In this document: piece by piece, positions 32,549-45,352 of the stretch
Position numbering within the stretch: position 1 is the stretch's first letter
Layout of the letters: each line of letters opens with the position of its first letter
The notes under the pieces: generated by a model
Database searches by the model: none
What the model saw: only the letters and a program-made list of their open reading frames with translations
What the model was told of the DNA's origin: nothing
Position numbers and translations under genes: made by a program
Source: Megamerina dolium
Taxonomy: Eukaryota; Arthropoda; Insecta; Diptera; Megamerinidae
Length of the DNA: 64,000 nucleotides
NCBI GenBank assembly: GCA_963854835.1
Contig: OY978530.1
Coordinates: 20,485,437 to 20,549,436 of the forward strand
Reading direction: 5' to 3'

Positions 32549-34199
32549 CAGTGGCTCCCAGCTTATTTCGTACAGTGACAGTTTAAAAATTGCTGCAGTC
32601 GTAATTCCTAATATAGCAAAAATTTGAACAAAATATAAATGCCATTTTAGAAAGGAAGGTTTGTTTTTTATTTTCCAAAATTTACTTTTTCAAAATTTTA
32701 GTGTTTGACACTATAAAAAAATAAAATAAGAAAAAAATAGGAAAATTCATGTCACAGCTTATTTCGTACAGTCTCTTTAAGTTCAAACTAAAAACAAAGT
32801 AAGTTGATTTTAATATTTAGTTGACATCCCTTAGCGTTAATGACAGCCTGGAGTCTATTTGGCATTGAATCCACCAATTTTTGAGTGATGTCTGGTGTGA
32901 TTTTTTTCCATTCTTCCATCAGTACCTTCTTTAGGTCTTGCTTATTAGAAATCTTGTGTGTTCTTATTTTATTGTCCAAAATAGACCAAAGATTTTCAAT
33001 CACATTCATGTCAGGTGACTGTGGTGGTGGAGACATCAAGTGTGGGCAGTTCCAAATAAGCCAAGATTGCACAATCCCAGATTTATGTTTTGGGTCATTA
33101 TCTTGGTAGTACCGAAATTCTTCCCGCAAACCCAGTTTGTCTGCACTTTGAAGTAAATTGTTTTTCAGAATCTCGAGGTACTTCATTTTGTCCATTGTTT
33201 CCTCAATAAAAACCAATTCACCTACTCCGGCTGCTGACATACAGGCCCAAACCATCACGCTACCGCCACCATGCTTCACTGTGGGCTTAAGGTTCTCCTT
33301 GTTTAGCTCGGTATTCGCTTTACGCCAAACATATGACATTCCGTCCGAGCCAAAAATATTAAACTTAGACTCATCCGCGAAAATAACGGTATTCCAGAAC
33401 GCAGGAGTATTAATAATATGCTCTTTGGCGAAGTCAAGTCGGCGTTGTATATTCATTTTCGAAATGAATGGTTTCTTTCGGGCTACTCGACCGTTCAAGT
33501 CATGATTGCGCAGCACACGTCGGACAGTTTCAGCACTGGATGATTTTCCTATTTCACGCTGAACCTCTGCAGCCAACTTCGGAGCGGATAACTTTGGATT
33601 TTTCTTAATTTTTCGTACAATATAACGCTCGTCTGAAGCGTTGAAAATCTTATTAGGTGCTTCTCTGCCCTTGTTCTCCAACCGATTTTCGCGAACGAAG
33701 CGTTGAATGATGTATTGGACAGTTGAGGCACTTAAATTTGTCATTTCAGCAATTTTTCGCACACTCTGACCTTTCCTAAAATGGTTAATTACCAGTTTAC
33801 GCTGTTCCATCGTTGTACGACGACCCATAACGCTAAATGTTTAATTTACAGCACTTTAACTATTTAAAATAATAATAATAAAAATTGTTATAATAGTTAA
33901 AAAGGTCCAAAAACTCATACAATTCAAAAAAACTTTGTAACTGCGCGGCAGAATGAAACTTACTTACATTGAAGTTTGTGTACGAAATAAGATGTGAGCT
34001 GAAAATCAGCTGATCAATAGTTTTTCTCTCTTGCATGACAAAAAGAACAATTTTTGGGGTTCCCCGTTTTCTTATTAGGTTTACTAAACACATACATAGA
34101 CATCTACATTCAAAACTTATTGATAAGTTTTTTAGTTTCGATGTTACAGCCATGTACATAAAAATATATACACTGTACGAAATAAGCTGTGAGCCACTG
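32549..34199 (-). mobile_element. Tc1-type transposon, copy 2 (intact)
   Basis: 1651 bp flanked by TA (32547-32548 and 34200-34201). Ends are as in the other copies: about 29-bp inverted repeats plus an inner direct copy of the motif at each side, an IR/DR arrangement. The gene is full length. It is inverted relative to copies 1 and 3. Confidence 0.96.
32788..33828 (-). CDS. Tc1-family transposase (DD34E), full length
   Basis: 346 residues. N-terminal paired-type DNA-binding region (residues 1-115) with two helix-turn-helix motifs (QSVRKIAEMTNLSASTVQYI and APKLAAEVQREIGKSSSAET). A basic stretch, GRVARKKPFISKMNIQRR (113-130), is a possible nuclear signal. Catalytic residues are D152 (FADESKF), D243 (YQDNDPKH) and E278 (NVIENLW), with 34 residues between the last two. 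It cuts and pastes the element at TA. No defect is visible; length is normal for Tc1. It differs from the copy at 37406 by one residue that I noticed (Pro for Ser near 269). Confidence 0.95.
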   Translation of the reverse strand: MGRRTTMEQRKLVINHFRKGQSVRKIAEMTNLSASTVQYIIQRFVRENRLENKGREAPNKIFNASDERYIVRKIKKNPKLSAPKLAAEVQREIGKSSSAETVRRVLRNHDLNGRVARKKPFISKMNIQRRLDFAKEHIINTPAFWNTVIFADESKFNIFGSDGMSYVWRKANTELNKENLKPTVKHGGGSVMVWACMSAAGVGELVFIEETMDKMKYLEILKNNLLQSADKLGLREEFRYYQDNDPKHKSGIVQSWLIWNCPHLMSPPPQSPDMNVIENLWSILDNKIRTHKISNKQDLKKVLMEEWKKITPDITQKLVDSMPNRLQAVINAKGCQLNIKINLLCF

Positions 34200-34248
34200 T
34201 ATATGATTTACACATTGAGGCAAAATCTTATGTGTAAAATTAAACAAA

Positions 34249-34425
34249 GTTCTAAAAAGAACTCTGTGACAAAAAGTGATGTCGCAAGGGTTCTGCCGTT
34301 CGGAACCGGCTAAAATAAGTAGGTCACTTCTAATACTGCCAAAAATTTAACACGCACAACAGTAATTGAAGAGAAGCTCGGCCAATGAGCCCTTCGGGGC
34401 TTTAAGTGCCACATATTTTTTTTTT
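34249..34425 (+). mobile_element. tRNA-derived SINE, 5'-truncated copy 3
   Basis: 177 bp with the 3' half of the family: TCTGTGAC, GTTCTGCCGTTCGGAACC, then AAGCTCGGCCAATGAGCCCT, GTGCCACATA and a run of T. A perfect 12-bp target duplication, AAATTAAACAAA, lies at 34237-34248 and 34426-34437. It lacks the polymerase III boxes. It sits 50 bp from the Tc1 copy. Confidence 0.88.
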
Positions 34426-34437
34426 AAATTAAACAAA

Positions 34438-35019
34438 ATAACGAAAATATAGGAATCTTTTTTAAAAAATTGCCACAAACCACGCTTAAAAGTTAAATTT
34501 GTTTAATTACTAAAGCATTGATATGTTCATTTAGATAGGCAGTGCGTCAGCGGGAAGACGGGCATAAAAGAAGGAGCAACTGTTCCTTTTATTCGCTTTC
34601 GTTTCTGCTTTTGTTATTTTCCTATTTTCATGCTGAGCAAAGGATTGCTACTTTCATTTTGAAGAAGTACTAAAACTATTCTAAATAAGTGTACGGCTAC
34701 GACTTTGCACTATTTCTGACTAAATCCAATGCGAATTCATACAAGGTTGTATTAATAGCTGATTTGGGGTTTTTAAAAAGTGTTACTCCTATCACGTGGA
34801 CTTTTAAGTGCTACTTTTCGTGTAATAAACAAGTGACACAATTGTGCGAAGCAGAAGCATATGTACAAAAACATCACCTCCTTCAACACTCATCAACAAC
34901 AGCATTAGTTTAATCCACATAAGAATCTCCACAATCACACACACCACTATCACTTGGAGCAAGCAGCCATCGTTGGAACGAGTTCATCGGCGCCCCATCT
35001 CTCACAAACCTGATAATTC
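34438..35019. other. Spacer, nothing recognised
   Basis: No domain-bearing frame and no terminal repeats. The last part may include more of the gag relic that follows. Confidence 0.5.
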
Positions 35020-35394
35020 AAGGCAATTGTTAATACAGAGCTAAAGACACACTTAGATGACGACCTGTTGGTTGTATTACTTTTAGACGGACTGTCCGAG
35101 GAGTACAGCGACATTCAGTCAGCATTTCATGCTCAGAGCGAATATCCAGCCCTGAATACTATAAGTTCTCGTTTATTGGAAGTAGGCTACAGAAAGAAGG
35201 CTTTCCCACAACAACAAAGTACTAAGCGTTCGATATATGAAACCAATCAAAATTCAAAAGCAAATGCTGAATAGGAATAGAATTGCCAATTTGCCTTACA
35301 TTTATTTTAAGTGTGGTAGGCGATACCACACGTCCAGTGATTGTAAGGTGAATACTGAGAACACGACAACACGCATGCAAGACGCAAAACAGTA
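35020..35394 (+). pseudogene. Copia-like gag fragment
   Basis: Frame one reads IVNTELKTHLDDDLLVVLLL, DGLSEEYSDIQSAF and SSRLLEVGYRKK, resembling the gag (UBN2-like) region of Ty1/copia polyproteins. It stops at 35274. In the next frame a CCHC knuckle follows (CGRRYHTSSDC with an upstream Cys partly changed). No LTR or pol was found. The copia label is from domain resemblance only. Confidence 0.55.
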
Positions 35395-35720
35395 AAATTG
35401 AAAAGCATTGGGGGACAAGTATAATTACACTTTGTTTGAAAAGGTCCCCATGCTTTTCTATAACATTTGCGAGATAATGGATATTTATATGAAGTGAAAA
35501 TATTCGCACAGATTTTCAAATTTATTTTCCGACTATATTTGGCATTAAAGTTTTTATTTTCTATTTTTGAGAACAATTTTATTTAATAGTTTATTAATTG
35601 TTGCAAGAAAGTTTAAAAAAAGCAAAAAGCTTAACTGCATATGATTTTATTCGTGTAAACGAAATGGGATTTTCCCAAATCAAACATATCAATAAAAATT
35701 TTCGTTCACAAAACCTCTCG

Positions 35721-37028
<1,308 letters not shown>

Positions 37029-37034
37029 TATATA

Positions 37035-38685
37035 CAGTGGCTCACAGCTTATTTCGTACAGTGTATATATTTTTATGTACATGGCTGTAACATCGAAACT
37101 AAAAAACTTATCAATAAGTTTTGAATGTAGATGTCTATGTATGTGTTTAGTAAACCTAATAAGAAAACGGGGAACCCCAAAAATTGTTCTTTTTGTCATG
37201 CAAGAGAGAAAAACTATTGATCAGCTGATTTTCAGCTCACATCTTATTTCGTACACAAACTTCAATGTAAGTAAGTTTCATTCTGCCGCGCAGTTACAAA
37301 GTTTTTTTGAATTGTATGAGTTTTTGGACCTTTTTAACTATTATAACAATTTTTATTATTATTATTTTAAATAGTTAAAGTGCTGTAAATTAAACATTTA
37401 GCGTTATGGGTCGTCGTACAACGATGGAACAGCGTAAACTGGTAATTAACCATTTTAGGAAAGGTCAGAGTGTGCGAAAAATTGCTGAAATGACAAATTT
37501 AAGTGCCTCAACTGTCCAATACATCATTCAACGCTTCGTTCGCGAAAATCGGTTGGAGAACAAGGGCAGAGAAGCACCTAATAAGATTTTCAACGCTTCA
37601 GACGAGCGTTATATTGTACGAAAAATTAAGAAAAATCCAAAGTTATCCGCTCCGAAGTTGGCTGCAGAGGTTCAGCGTGAAATAGGAAAATCATCCAGTG
37701 CTGAAACTGTCCGACGTGTGCTGCGCAATCATGACTTGAACGGTCGAGTAGCCCGAAAGAAACCATTCATTTCGAAAATGAATATACAACGCCGACTTGA
37801 CTTCGCCAAAGAGCATATTATTAATACTCCTGCGTTCTGGAATACCGTTATTTTCGCGGATGAGTCTAAGTTTAATATTTTTGGCTCGGACGGAATGTCA
37901 TATGTTTGGCGTAAAGCGAATACCGAGCTAAACAAGGAGAACCTTAAGCCCACAGTGAAGCATGGTGGCGGTAGCGTGATGGTTTGGGCCTGTATGTCAG
38001 CAGCCGGAGTAGGTGAATTGGTTTTTATTGAGGAAACAATGGACAAAATGAAGTACCTCGAGATTCTGAAAAACAATTTACTTCAAAGTGCAGACAAACT
38101 GGGTTTGCGGGAAGAATTTCGGTACTACCAAGATAATGACCCAAAACATAAATCTGGGATTGTGCAATCTTGGCTTATTTGGAACTGCCCACACTTGATG
38201 TCTCCACCATCACAGTCACCTGACATGAATGTGATTGAAAATCTTTGGTCTATTTTGGACAATAAAATAAGAACACACAAGATTTCTAATAAGCAAGACC
38301 TAAAGAAGGTACTGATGGAAGAATGGAAAAAAATCACACCAGACATCACTCAAAAATTGGTGGATTCAATGCCAAATAGACTCCAGGCTGTCATTAACGC
38401 TAAGGGATGTCAACTAAATATTAAAATCAACTTACTTTGTTTTTAGTTTGAACTTAAAGAGACTGTACGAAATAAGCTGTGACATGAATTTTCCTATTTT
38501 TTTCTTATTTTATTTTTTTATAGTGTCAAACACTAAAATTTTGAAAAAGTAAATTTTGGAAAATAAAAAACAAACCTTCCTTTCCAAAATGGCATTTATA
38601 TTTTGTTCAAATTTTTGCTATATTAGGAATTACGACTGCAGCAATTTTTAAACTGTCACTGTACGAAATAAGCTGGGAGCCACTG
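37035..38685 (+). mobile_element. Tc1-type transposon, copy 3 (intact)
   Basis: 1651 bp flanked by TA (37033-37034 and 38686-38687). Outer repeats are at 37035-37063 and 38657-38685; inner copies of the motif are at about 37236-37254 and 38465-38482. The spacing of about 200 bp fits an IR/DR Tc1 element. It is inserted in the TA microsatellite. Confidence 0.96.
37406..38446 (+). CDS. Tc1-family transposase (DD34E), full length
   Basis: 346 residues with the same domains and catalytic triad (D152, D243, E278) as the copy at 32788-33828; residue 269 is Ser where that copy has Pro. The first ATG gives MGRRTTMEQR and follows AACATTTAGCGTT in both intact copies. Near-identity of intact copies points to recent activity. 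The 5' untranslated region contains the inner terminal repeat, so transposase binding could feed back on its own transcription. Confidence 0.95.
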   Translation: MGRRTTMEQRKLVINHFRKGQSVRKIAEMTNLSASTVQYIIQRFVRENRLENKGREAPNKIFNASDERYIVRKIKKNPKLSAPKLAAEVQREIGKSSSAETVRRVLRNHDLNGRVARKKPFISKMNIQRRLDFAKEHIINTPAFWNTVIFADESKFNIFGSDGMSYVWRKANTELNKENLKPTVKHGGGSVMVWACMSAAGVGELVFIEETMDKMKYLEILKNNLLQSADKLGLREEFRYYQDNDPKHKSGIVQSWLIWNCPHLMSPPSQSPDMNVIENLWSILDNKIRTHKISNKQDLKKVLMEEWKKITPDITQKLVDSMPNRLQAVINAKGCQLNIKINLLCF

Positions 38686-38724
38686 TATATATATGTATAT
38701 ATATATATATATATACACACACAT

Positions 38725-38808
<84 letters not shown>
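38686..38808. repeat. TA microsatellite, middle segment
   Basis: About 123 bp of TA repeats with ATGTATAT and ACACACAC interruptions, between the Tc1 copy and the Gypsy LTR. Part of the same split microsatellite as 35722-35855. Confidence 0.9.
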
Positions 38809-38812
<4 letters not shown>

Positions 38813-39235
38813 ACGTTTTTATTCTGTGAGCGTTTAATTCTATTTGAATTACCTTGTTCGATCACTGGATTCTGTTAATAATAACTGCAACACTTATTTT
38901 ATACAACTATATACAGCAACAATTTTTTTAATAAACACTATTTACAATCAACTCTGTTTATAATAAACTATTTACAATAACACTTTAATGTACTAGCAAC
39001 TTTTGCCTCTGTATAGATGTTTGCGCAGTCACGTTGGAATTCGATTGATTGTCACTTCTCAACACTGGCTCTATTTATACTCTGTTGGCAACACCCCTTT
39101 ATCGAGATTCTTCTCTTTCTTTCTCGTTGGCTTGTTCTGGTTATTGCTTATTTCGTTTTGCTGACATTCGTTTCGATGCTGCCAATAGTGTCAGTCACAA
39201 TAGTGATGAGTAACCAACTATCGATACTCGTTACA
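38809..39235 (-). repeat. 3' LTR of Gypsy copy 2
   Basis: 427 bp, TGTTACG to CTCGTTACA. The polypurine tract (GAGGAGGGCAG on the minus strand) abuts it at 39236-39246. TATCGATA is at 39219-39226. It differs from the 5' LTR by several indels. Confidence 0.9.
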
Positions 39236-39300
39236 CTGCCCTCCTCTTAACCTTGTTCGTCTCGAACAAGTTTTTATACCTCCCCTCGATATGGCGCAAG

Positions 39301-40591
39301 TCACTCCAAGTGCACTACTTTAAACTTTGCTCTTTTATTCCAGGCACTTTGAATACGATACACTACGTCATTTATCTTTGCTATAATCTCATATGGCCCT
39401 TCCCAATGAGTCTGTAGTTTAGGGGACAGGCCTTTCTTTCGTTGTGGATTATGAAGCATTACAAGCTCTCCTTCATAGAACCCTTTTGAATTTGCTTTCA
39501 AGTCATACCTGGCCTTCATCTTATCGCTTATCATCTTCGACCGCTCTCTGATGAACTGATGTACTTCATTCAACTGTTTCCGCTTTTCGCTAGTATAATT
39601 ACCTTCGGTTGATCTCGTTGGTGTTACGACTCCAAATTTTAAATCAGCTGGCAGTCTTAACTCGTTTCCAAAAATTGCCATTGCCGGTGTAGTAGCCGTC
39701 GTATCTTGTTGTGCGCATCTATATGCCATGAGGAACATTGGTATATGTACATCCCAGTCTCTTTGGCATTTATCTACGACTTTTCTCAAATATTCCTCCA
39801 AGGTACGGTTAAATTGTTCTACCATGCCATCAGATTGTGGATGCAAAGGTGTTGTACGAGTTTTGTATATACCCAGCATACGGCATATCTCTTGGAATAC
39901 AACTGATTCGAAATTTCGACCTTGGTGTAACTCCATCGGTACACCAAAACGAGTAATCCATTGGTTGACGAATACATCGGCAACTGTACTAGCTTCTTAA
40001 TTTGGAATGGGGTATACTTCAGGCCATTTACTGAAGTAATCTATAACCACCAGAACATACTTTTTTCCTGCGTTGCTTATTGGAAATGGTCCAGCTATGT
40101 CCATAGGAATTCGCTCAAATGGAGCACCCACGGTGTATTGGTGCATCTTACCACGACTTTTCTTAGTGGGACCTTTGGCCATTGCACATTGCTTACACTT
40201 CCGAATCCAATCAGCGACATGGTCATCCAACCCAATAGAATCGTTTCTTTATTTTCTCGATGGTTTTGGCCATTCCCAAATGCCCTCCACTGGAGGCATT
40301 GTGATATTCAGCTATCACTTCATTTATTCTTGCCTTGGATACCACTAGAAGATAATTAGTGATTTTTCCATCTTCACTTTCCCATTCTCTGAATAAACAT
40401 CCGTCTCGTAAGTGCAGGCTTTGCCACTGGGCCCAATATGCCTTTGCTATTGGACTCTCATTAGCCATCTCTTGCCAATCTGGACGTATGCCCTGCTCCT
40501 TGTATTTCATGATCTTTGAGAGATCTGGGTCGATCCGTTGATCTTCTTGAACTCGTTCGGTGGTCCATGACTCTTCCGATAATACATTCAT
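39301..40591 (-). pseudogene. Integrase of Gypsy copy 2, broken
   Basis: Zinc domain at 40591-40223 (EYHNASSGGHLGMAKTIEKI then RKCKQC after a frame change near 40226). Core at 40230-39997 (PMDIAGPFPIS, first Asp), closed by TAA after YPIPN. The core resumes at 39936 with MELHQGRNFES (second Asp missing), then SDGMVEQFNRTLEEYL (Glu kept). The C-terminal GPY/F-like module (HWEGPYEIIAKINDVVYRI) runs to 39301. The stop and the missing Asp match copy 1, so they were inherited. It cannot integrate its own DNA. Confidence 0.88.
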
Positions 40592-40601
40592 AAGTCGTAG
40601 G

Positions 40602-42105
40602 TTAACAATGTGATTCTGGCTTCCTACCCGAGAACAATGTATCTACGGTGCAAGTACGATGATATGGAGTATCAGTTTTACCACGATGAATGACATCACG
40701 ATCTTCTTTTCGTTGTCCTGGTGAATTCGATCTTTGTTGCTTGCGTCGTAGACGACAATTACGCGCCATGTGTCCTCTTTGATCGCATATGAAGCACTTA
40801 CCGGCAAATTTATTTTTGTGTTGATTCCCTGTTCTTTCTTTAGGCTTCATACTCGATTGATTGCAATCACGCGCTATATGCCCTCGTTTGTCGCAAATGA
40901 AGCACTTACCATTAAATTTGTTTTCGCGTCGACCTGCTCTTACTTCAGGCTGAACTACTGATTTTACTGCCTGACGCACTGCTTCAACCAGATATGAAGT
41001 TTTCCCCTCTAGTTTGCGTACTCCTGGCACTGGTCGACACATTAAGCTGTCGGCTTCATATGTCAAAGCACTACTGACTGTTTCGGCATATGTATTCCTG
41101 AGTGACATGATTAGGGCACGCTTTGTCTCTCCATCACGTATGCCATCTATGAATGCCTCTATTTTTTATTTTTTTGGCGAACTCTTCCGAATTACCGGAG
41201 AACGCTAGATGACATAAGCGCTCAATATCGGAAGCGAATTCCTGAAGGCTCTCATTACTCCGTTGCACTCGCGATCTCAATTCCACTCGATGTAATTGAC
41301 TCTTGTATTCATTTCCATATTTTCGCTGGAGTGTGTCCATCAGTAATTGATAGCTACCACGATCTTTCTCTGGAATCATCTGTAACATCTCGGAAGCATT
41401 ACCTTTTAATGCGACTATTAAAGCAGCAGTCTTGTTGCTATCATCCCATTGATTCTTCGAAGCTGTTGTCTCGAATTGAAGCTTGAAGATATTGAATGGC
41501 GTGCTTCCGTCAAATGTTGGTGGCTTTAGTTTGATTGTGCTTGAATCTCGAATCACTGATGTGGCTGGTCCATTTATTTTTAGTTGGTTGAGATCGTGCT
41601 GTAATTTCTCGAACTTATCTTCCAAATCATCTACATGTTCCTTCAGATCTGTAACCTTTTCATTAACGGCTCCGGAAATTTCATCTACATGTTCTTTTAG
41701 TTCTGCAACTTTCTCATTAATAGCCCCAGAAATTTCTTGAAGTTTGTAGTTAATTGTCTTCTGGAACTCTCCCATAACGCTTTCTTGGCGAGACGAACCT
41801 TCTTGAATTTTCATACGCAATTCAGCCGAATGTTCTTGTAGCTGTTGTTGTTGCTGCTGCATCATGGTTTTCATGAAATCCATGAGTTGACCACTCGAAT
41901 CTATTTTGCTATCTTCCTCAGCGTGCACAACTGCTTGTATATCGGCTTCCTCGAAGAACTCATGTTCTTCTACATTAATTCCCTTAGCCTCCATAGCTTG
42001 CCTCAGCCTCACCAGCAGTTCCGCCTTTGCACCTGATGACGATAGATTCATCTCTACCAACAGCTTTTTAAGCTGGTCCACTTTTAGTTGGTCAATTTTC
42101 ACCAT
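40602..42105 (-). pseudogene. Gag of Gypsy copy 2, one frameshift
   Basis: 42105-41134 is open for 323 residues. It has a SAP-like N-terminus (residues 7-41), a Gln-rich turn, and a coiled coil with a tandem repeat (EISGAINEKVAELKEHVD followed by EISGAVNEKVTDLKEHVD) that copy 1 lacks. The capsid-type region is FDGSTPFNIFKLQFETTAS to FASDIERLCHLAFSG. The frame breaks near 41165 at a T-rich run. 41108-40602 then continues with two CCHC knuckles (CFICDKRGHIARDC, CFICDQRGHMARNC) and ends ESHC just before the integrase. Gag would package the RNA; the SAP-like domain suggests nucleic-acid or chromatin binding. Confidence 0.87.
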
Positions 42106-42114
42106 CTTTACAGA

Positions 42115-42132
42115 ATCCCACTTCTGACACCA
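42115..42132 (-). promoter_or_regulatory. Primer-binding site, tRNA-Leu type (copy 2)
   Basis: TGGTGTCAGAAGTGGGAT on the minus strand, two bases inside the 5' LTR, identical to copy 1. The reverse transcriptase that would use it must come from another element. Confidence 0.7.
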
Positions 42133-42134
42133 AT

Positions 42135-43166
<1,032 letters not shown>

Positions 43167-43688
43167 CATAGACAGACGGCAGCGTTAATCTGGATTAACG
43201 TGTTAATTCGAATTAACTCTGGGATTAACTTCAGCTAATCCGCATTAGCTTTAGAGTTAATTCCCAAAATTAAAGAGGATTATTGCAAATTTCGAAGGCA
43301 ACACTGCTACAAATTAACAGCTGTTTTCTATTGTGAATTTTTTCTCGACGCTACCTACAAAATAATAGGTGTGTTCGCTAACAAAAAGAAATTTCAACAA
43401 TTGTTAACAATTTTAGATAGGAAAAACGTTGGCGGACAAATAAATCCAGCTGTCAGTTGCGTACTTTGAATGTTATTTTACAAGTTTCTGATAGTTTTTA
43501 GTTGGCGTACTTCTTATATATTTTCTCATATCGAGAGTGACAGGTGACCGAAATTGATAGTAAGTGAGCAAACCTAATAAAACAGCAAACGGCTGTTTAC
43601 TTAATCCGCAATACTGCCGTCTGTCAGGTAGTTTTTTATTCGGATTAAATACGTCGTCAATACGGATTAACGGTGCCGTCTGTCTAGG
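43167..43688. mobile_element. MITE with repeated GGATTAA motifs
   Basis: 522 bp with inverted ends CATAGACAGACGGCAGCGTT on the left and CCTAGACAGACGGCACCGTT as the complement of the right, continuing into AATC. The GCCGTCTGTC block recurs at about 43614 near the right end. Flanks TTATAG and TTATTAG may be a target duplication. No coding capacity. Six copies of GGATTAA/TTAATCC-type sequence lie within the two arms. Superfamily unknown. Confidence 0.72.
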
Positions 43689-43886
43689 TTATTAGAGGGA
43701 TTCATGCAATCGTATAAAATCAGCGTAAACTACGTAAACCTTATAAAATTACAAGCTCGTAAACCAACACCTCGTAAAAGTTTACGAGATGATTTCACTG
43801 TGTAAATGACCAGATAAAATTATATTGTTTGAATTGCAACTCTCTTGAACACGCTTTCGTTTCCTATTAAATTATAGGTAAATTTG

Positions 43887-45352
43887 ATGCTGGTTCCAAG
43901 CTAGACAAAGTCCCTTACTACTTCAAAAGCGTAGTTGTCAACAGTGACGTGCTGTCCAAGACGCCGGGACTTTTTGACACTAGATACTTCGTCTTGCCCT
44001 CGTTCACCGTAAGACTCATCCGACGCGACTCTCTTTCCAACTCTTAGAATGCTGCACTGACTGCTCGCGTGTAGATCAGCAGCTCGTATTATTTTCTCCA
44101 TAATAAGATTGAAGAAGTCGCACGATAACGAATCACCTTGTCTGAAACCCCGTTCGGTACTAAACGGTGCGGAGAGGTCCTTCCCAATTTTCACTGCACA
44201 ACGGGAGTGTTGAAGGAATACCGAACTCGGACATTGTTGCGTAGAGGTAATCCCTTACCGGACTGTCGAAAGCGGCTTTATAATCAACAATTAGTTTGTT
44301 TTTCTTGGGTCTTCTCTAGGATTTGGCGCAGTGTGAAAAACTGGTCGATGGTGGATTTACCAGGTCTAAAGCCACACTGATACGGTCCAATCAGGTTGCT
44401 GAGCATAGGCTTCAACCTTTCACACAGTACGCTCGACAGAACCTTGTATGTGATGCTCAGGAGACTTATTCCACGGTAGTTGGCGCAAATTGTGGGGTCC
44501 CCTTTTTTATATACAGGACAAAGAACACTGAGCCTCCAATCATCAGGCATACTTTCATTCGACCATATTCTGCTTATGAGCTGGTGCATTTGGGTGAGCA
44601 GCTCATCGCCTCCGGTCTTAAACAACTCGGCAGGCAGGCCATCAGCACCTGCAGCTTTGTTGTTCTTCAGCCTTAAAATTGCCGTTTCAACCTCGTCATA
44701 GTCGGGTGGTGGAACATCAACACCATCATCTGTAATTGGGTTTATCGGGCAAACTCCTCCACTGGCGGAATTGTTCGTAGCATCGCCATTCCGTAACGTG
44801 GAGAAGTGTTCCCTCCATAGGCTCAGTACACTCTGGACATCTGTAACCAGATTCCCATTTCCATTACGACAAGAAGAGGCTCCGGGATTAAAACCTCCAC
44901 TCAGGCGCTTGACCTTCTCGAAGAATTTTCGAGTCTCATTCTTGTCGGTACACATCTCTATCCCTCCCTCTTCTTGCGCCTGAAAAGACGTCTCCCTGCA
45001 CTCCTTTTCTCTCTGTACCGCTCCTTAACAGCTCGCGTTGCGCCTGCACGCAGGGTTTACTGTAGGCGGCGTCTTTTTCTACGGTAGCGTAGCGACACTC
45101 CTGATCAAACCACTCATTCCTCAGAGGCCAGTAGTAACCGATTACCTCCTCGGCAGCAGTAGTCATGGAGTGGGATATATGTGTCCACCGTGCGCATGTA
45201 TCATCAAGTGGAGGAGTGTTCTGCATAAGCAGATCCGATAGACGAGTGGAAAATGCATCTGCTGTCTCTGGTGATCTGGTGAGCTTACTGACGTCGAGCT
45301 TTCTCTGTGTGGGACTTCTCTTGTTTTTTGCGACACATAGGCGTGTGCGTAC
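43887..45352 (-). pseudogene. RTE LINE copy, interrupted by a second RTE
   Basis: Minus strand. Endonuclease-RT linker and RT pieces: EMCTDKNETRKFFEKVKRL to LSSVLCERLKPML at 44955-44284, and ERGFRQGDSLSCDFFNLIM with a later deletion at 44194-43901. The catalytic YADD region is deleted (sequence jumps from DLHAS to SQCSILRV). Its 3' end is missing beyond 43887. Its upstream part continues after the inserted element at 48445-48482, where it is 5'-truncated. Confidence 0.87.

Noticed and set aside
38689..38878. Open frames made of repeating Tyr-Ile across the TA microsatellites
   Set aside because: They are translations of TA repeats, present on both strands, with no domain.
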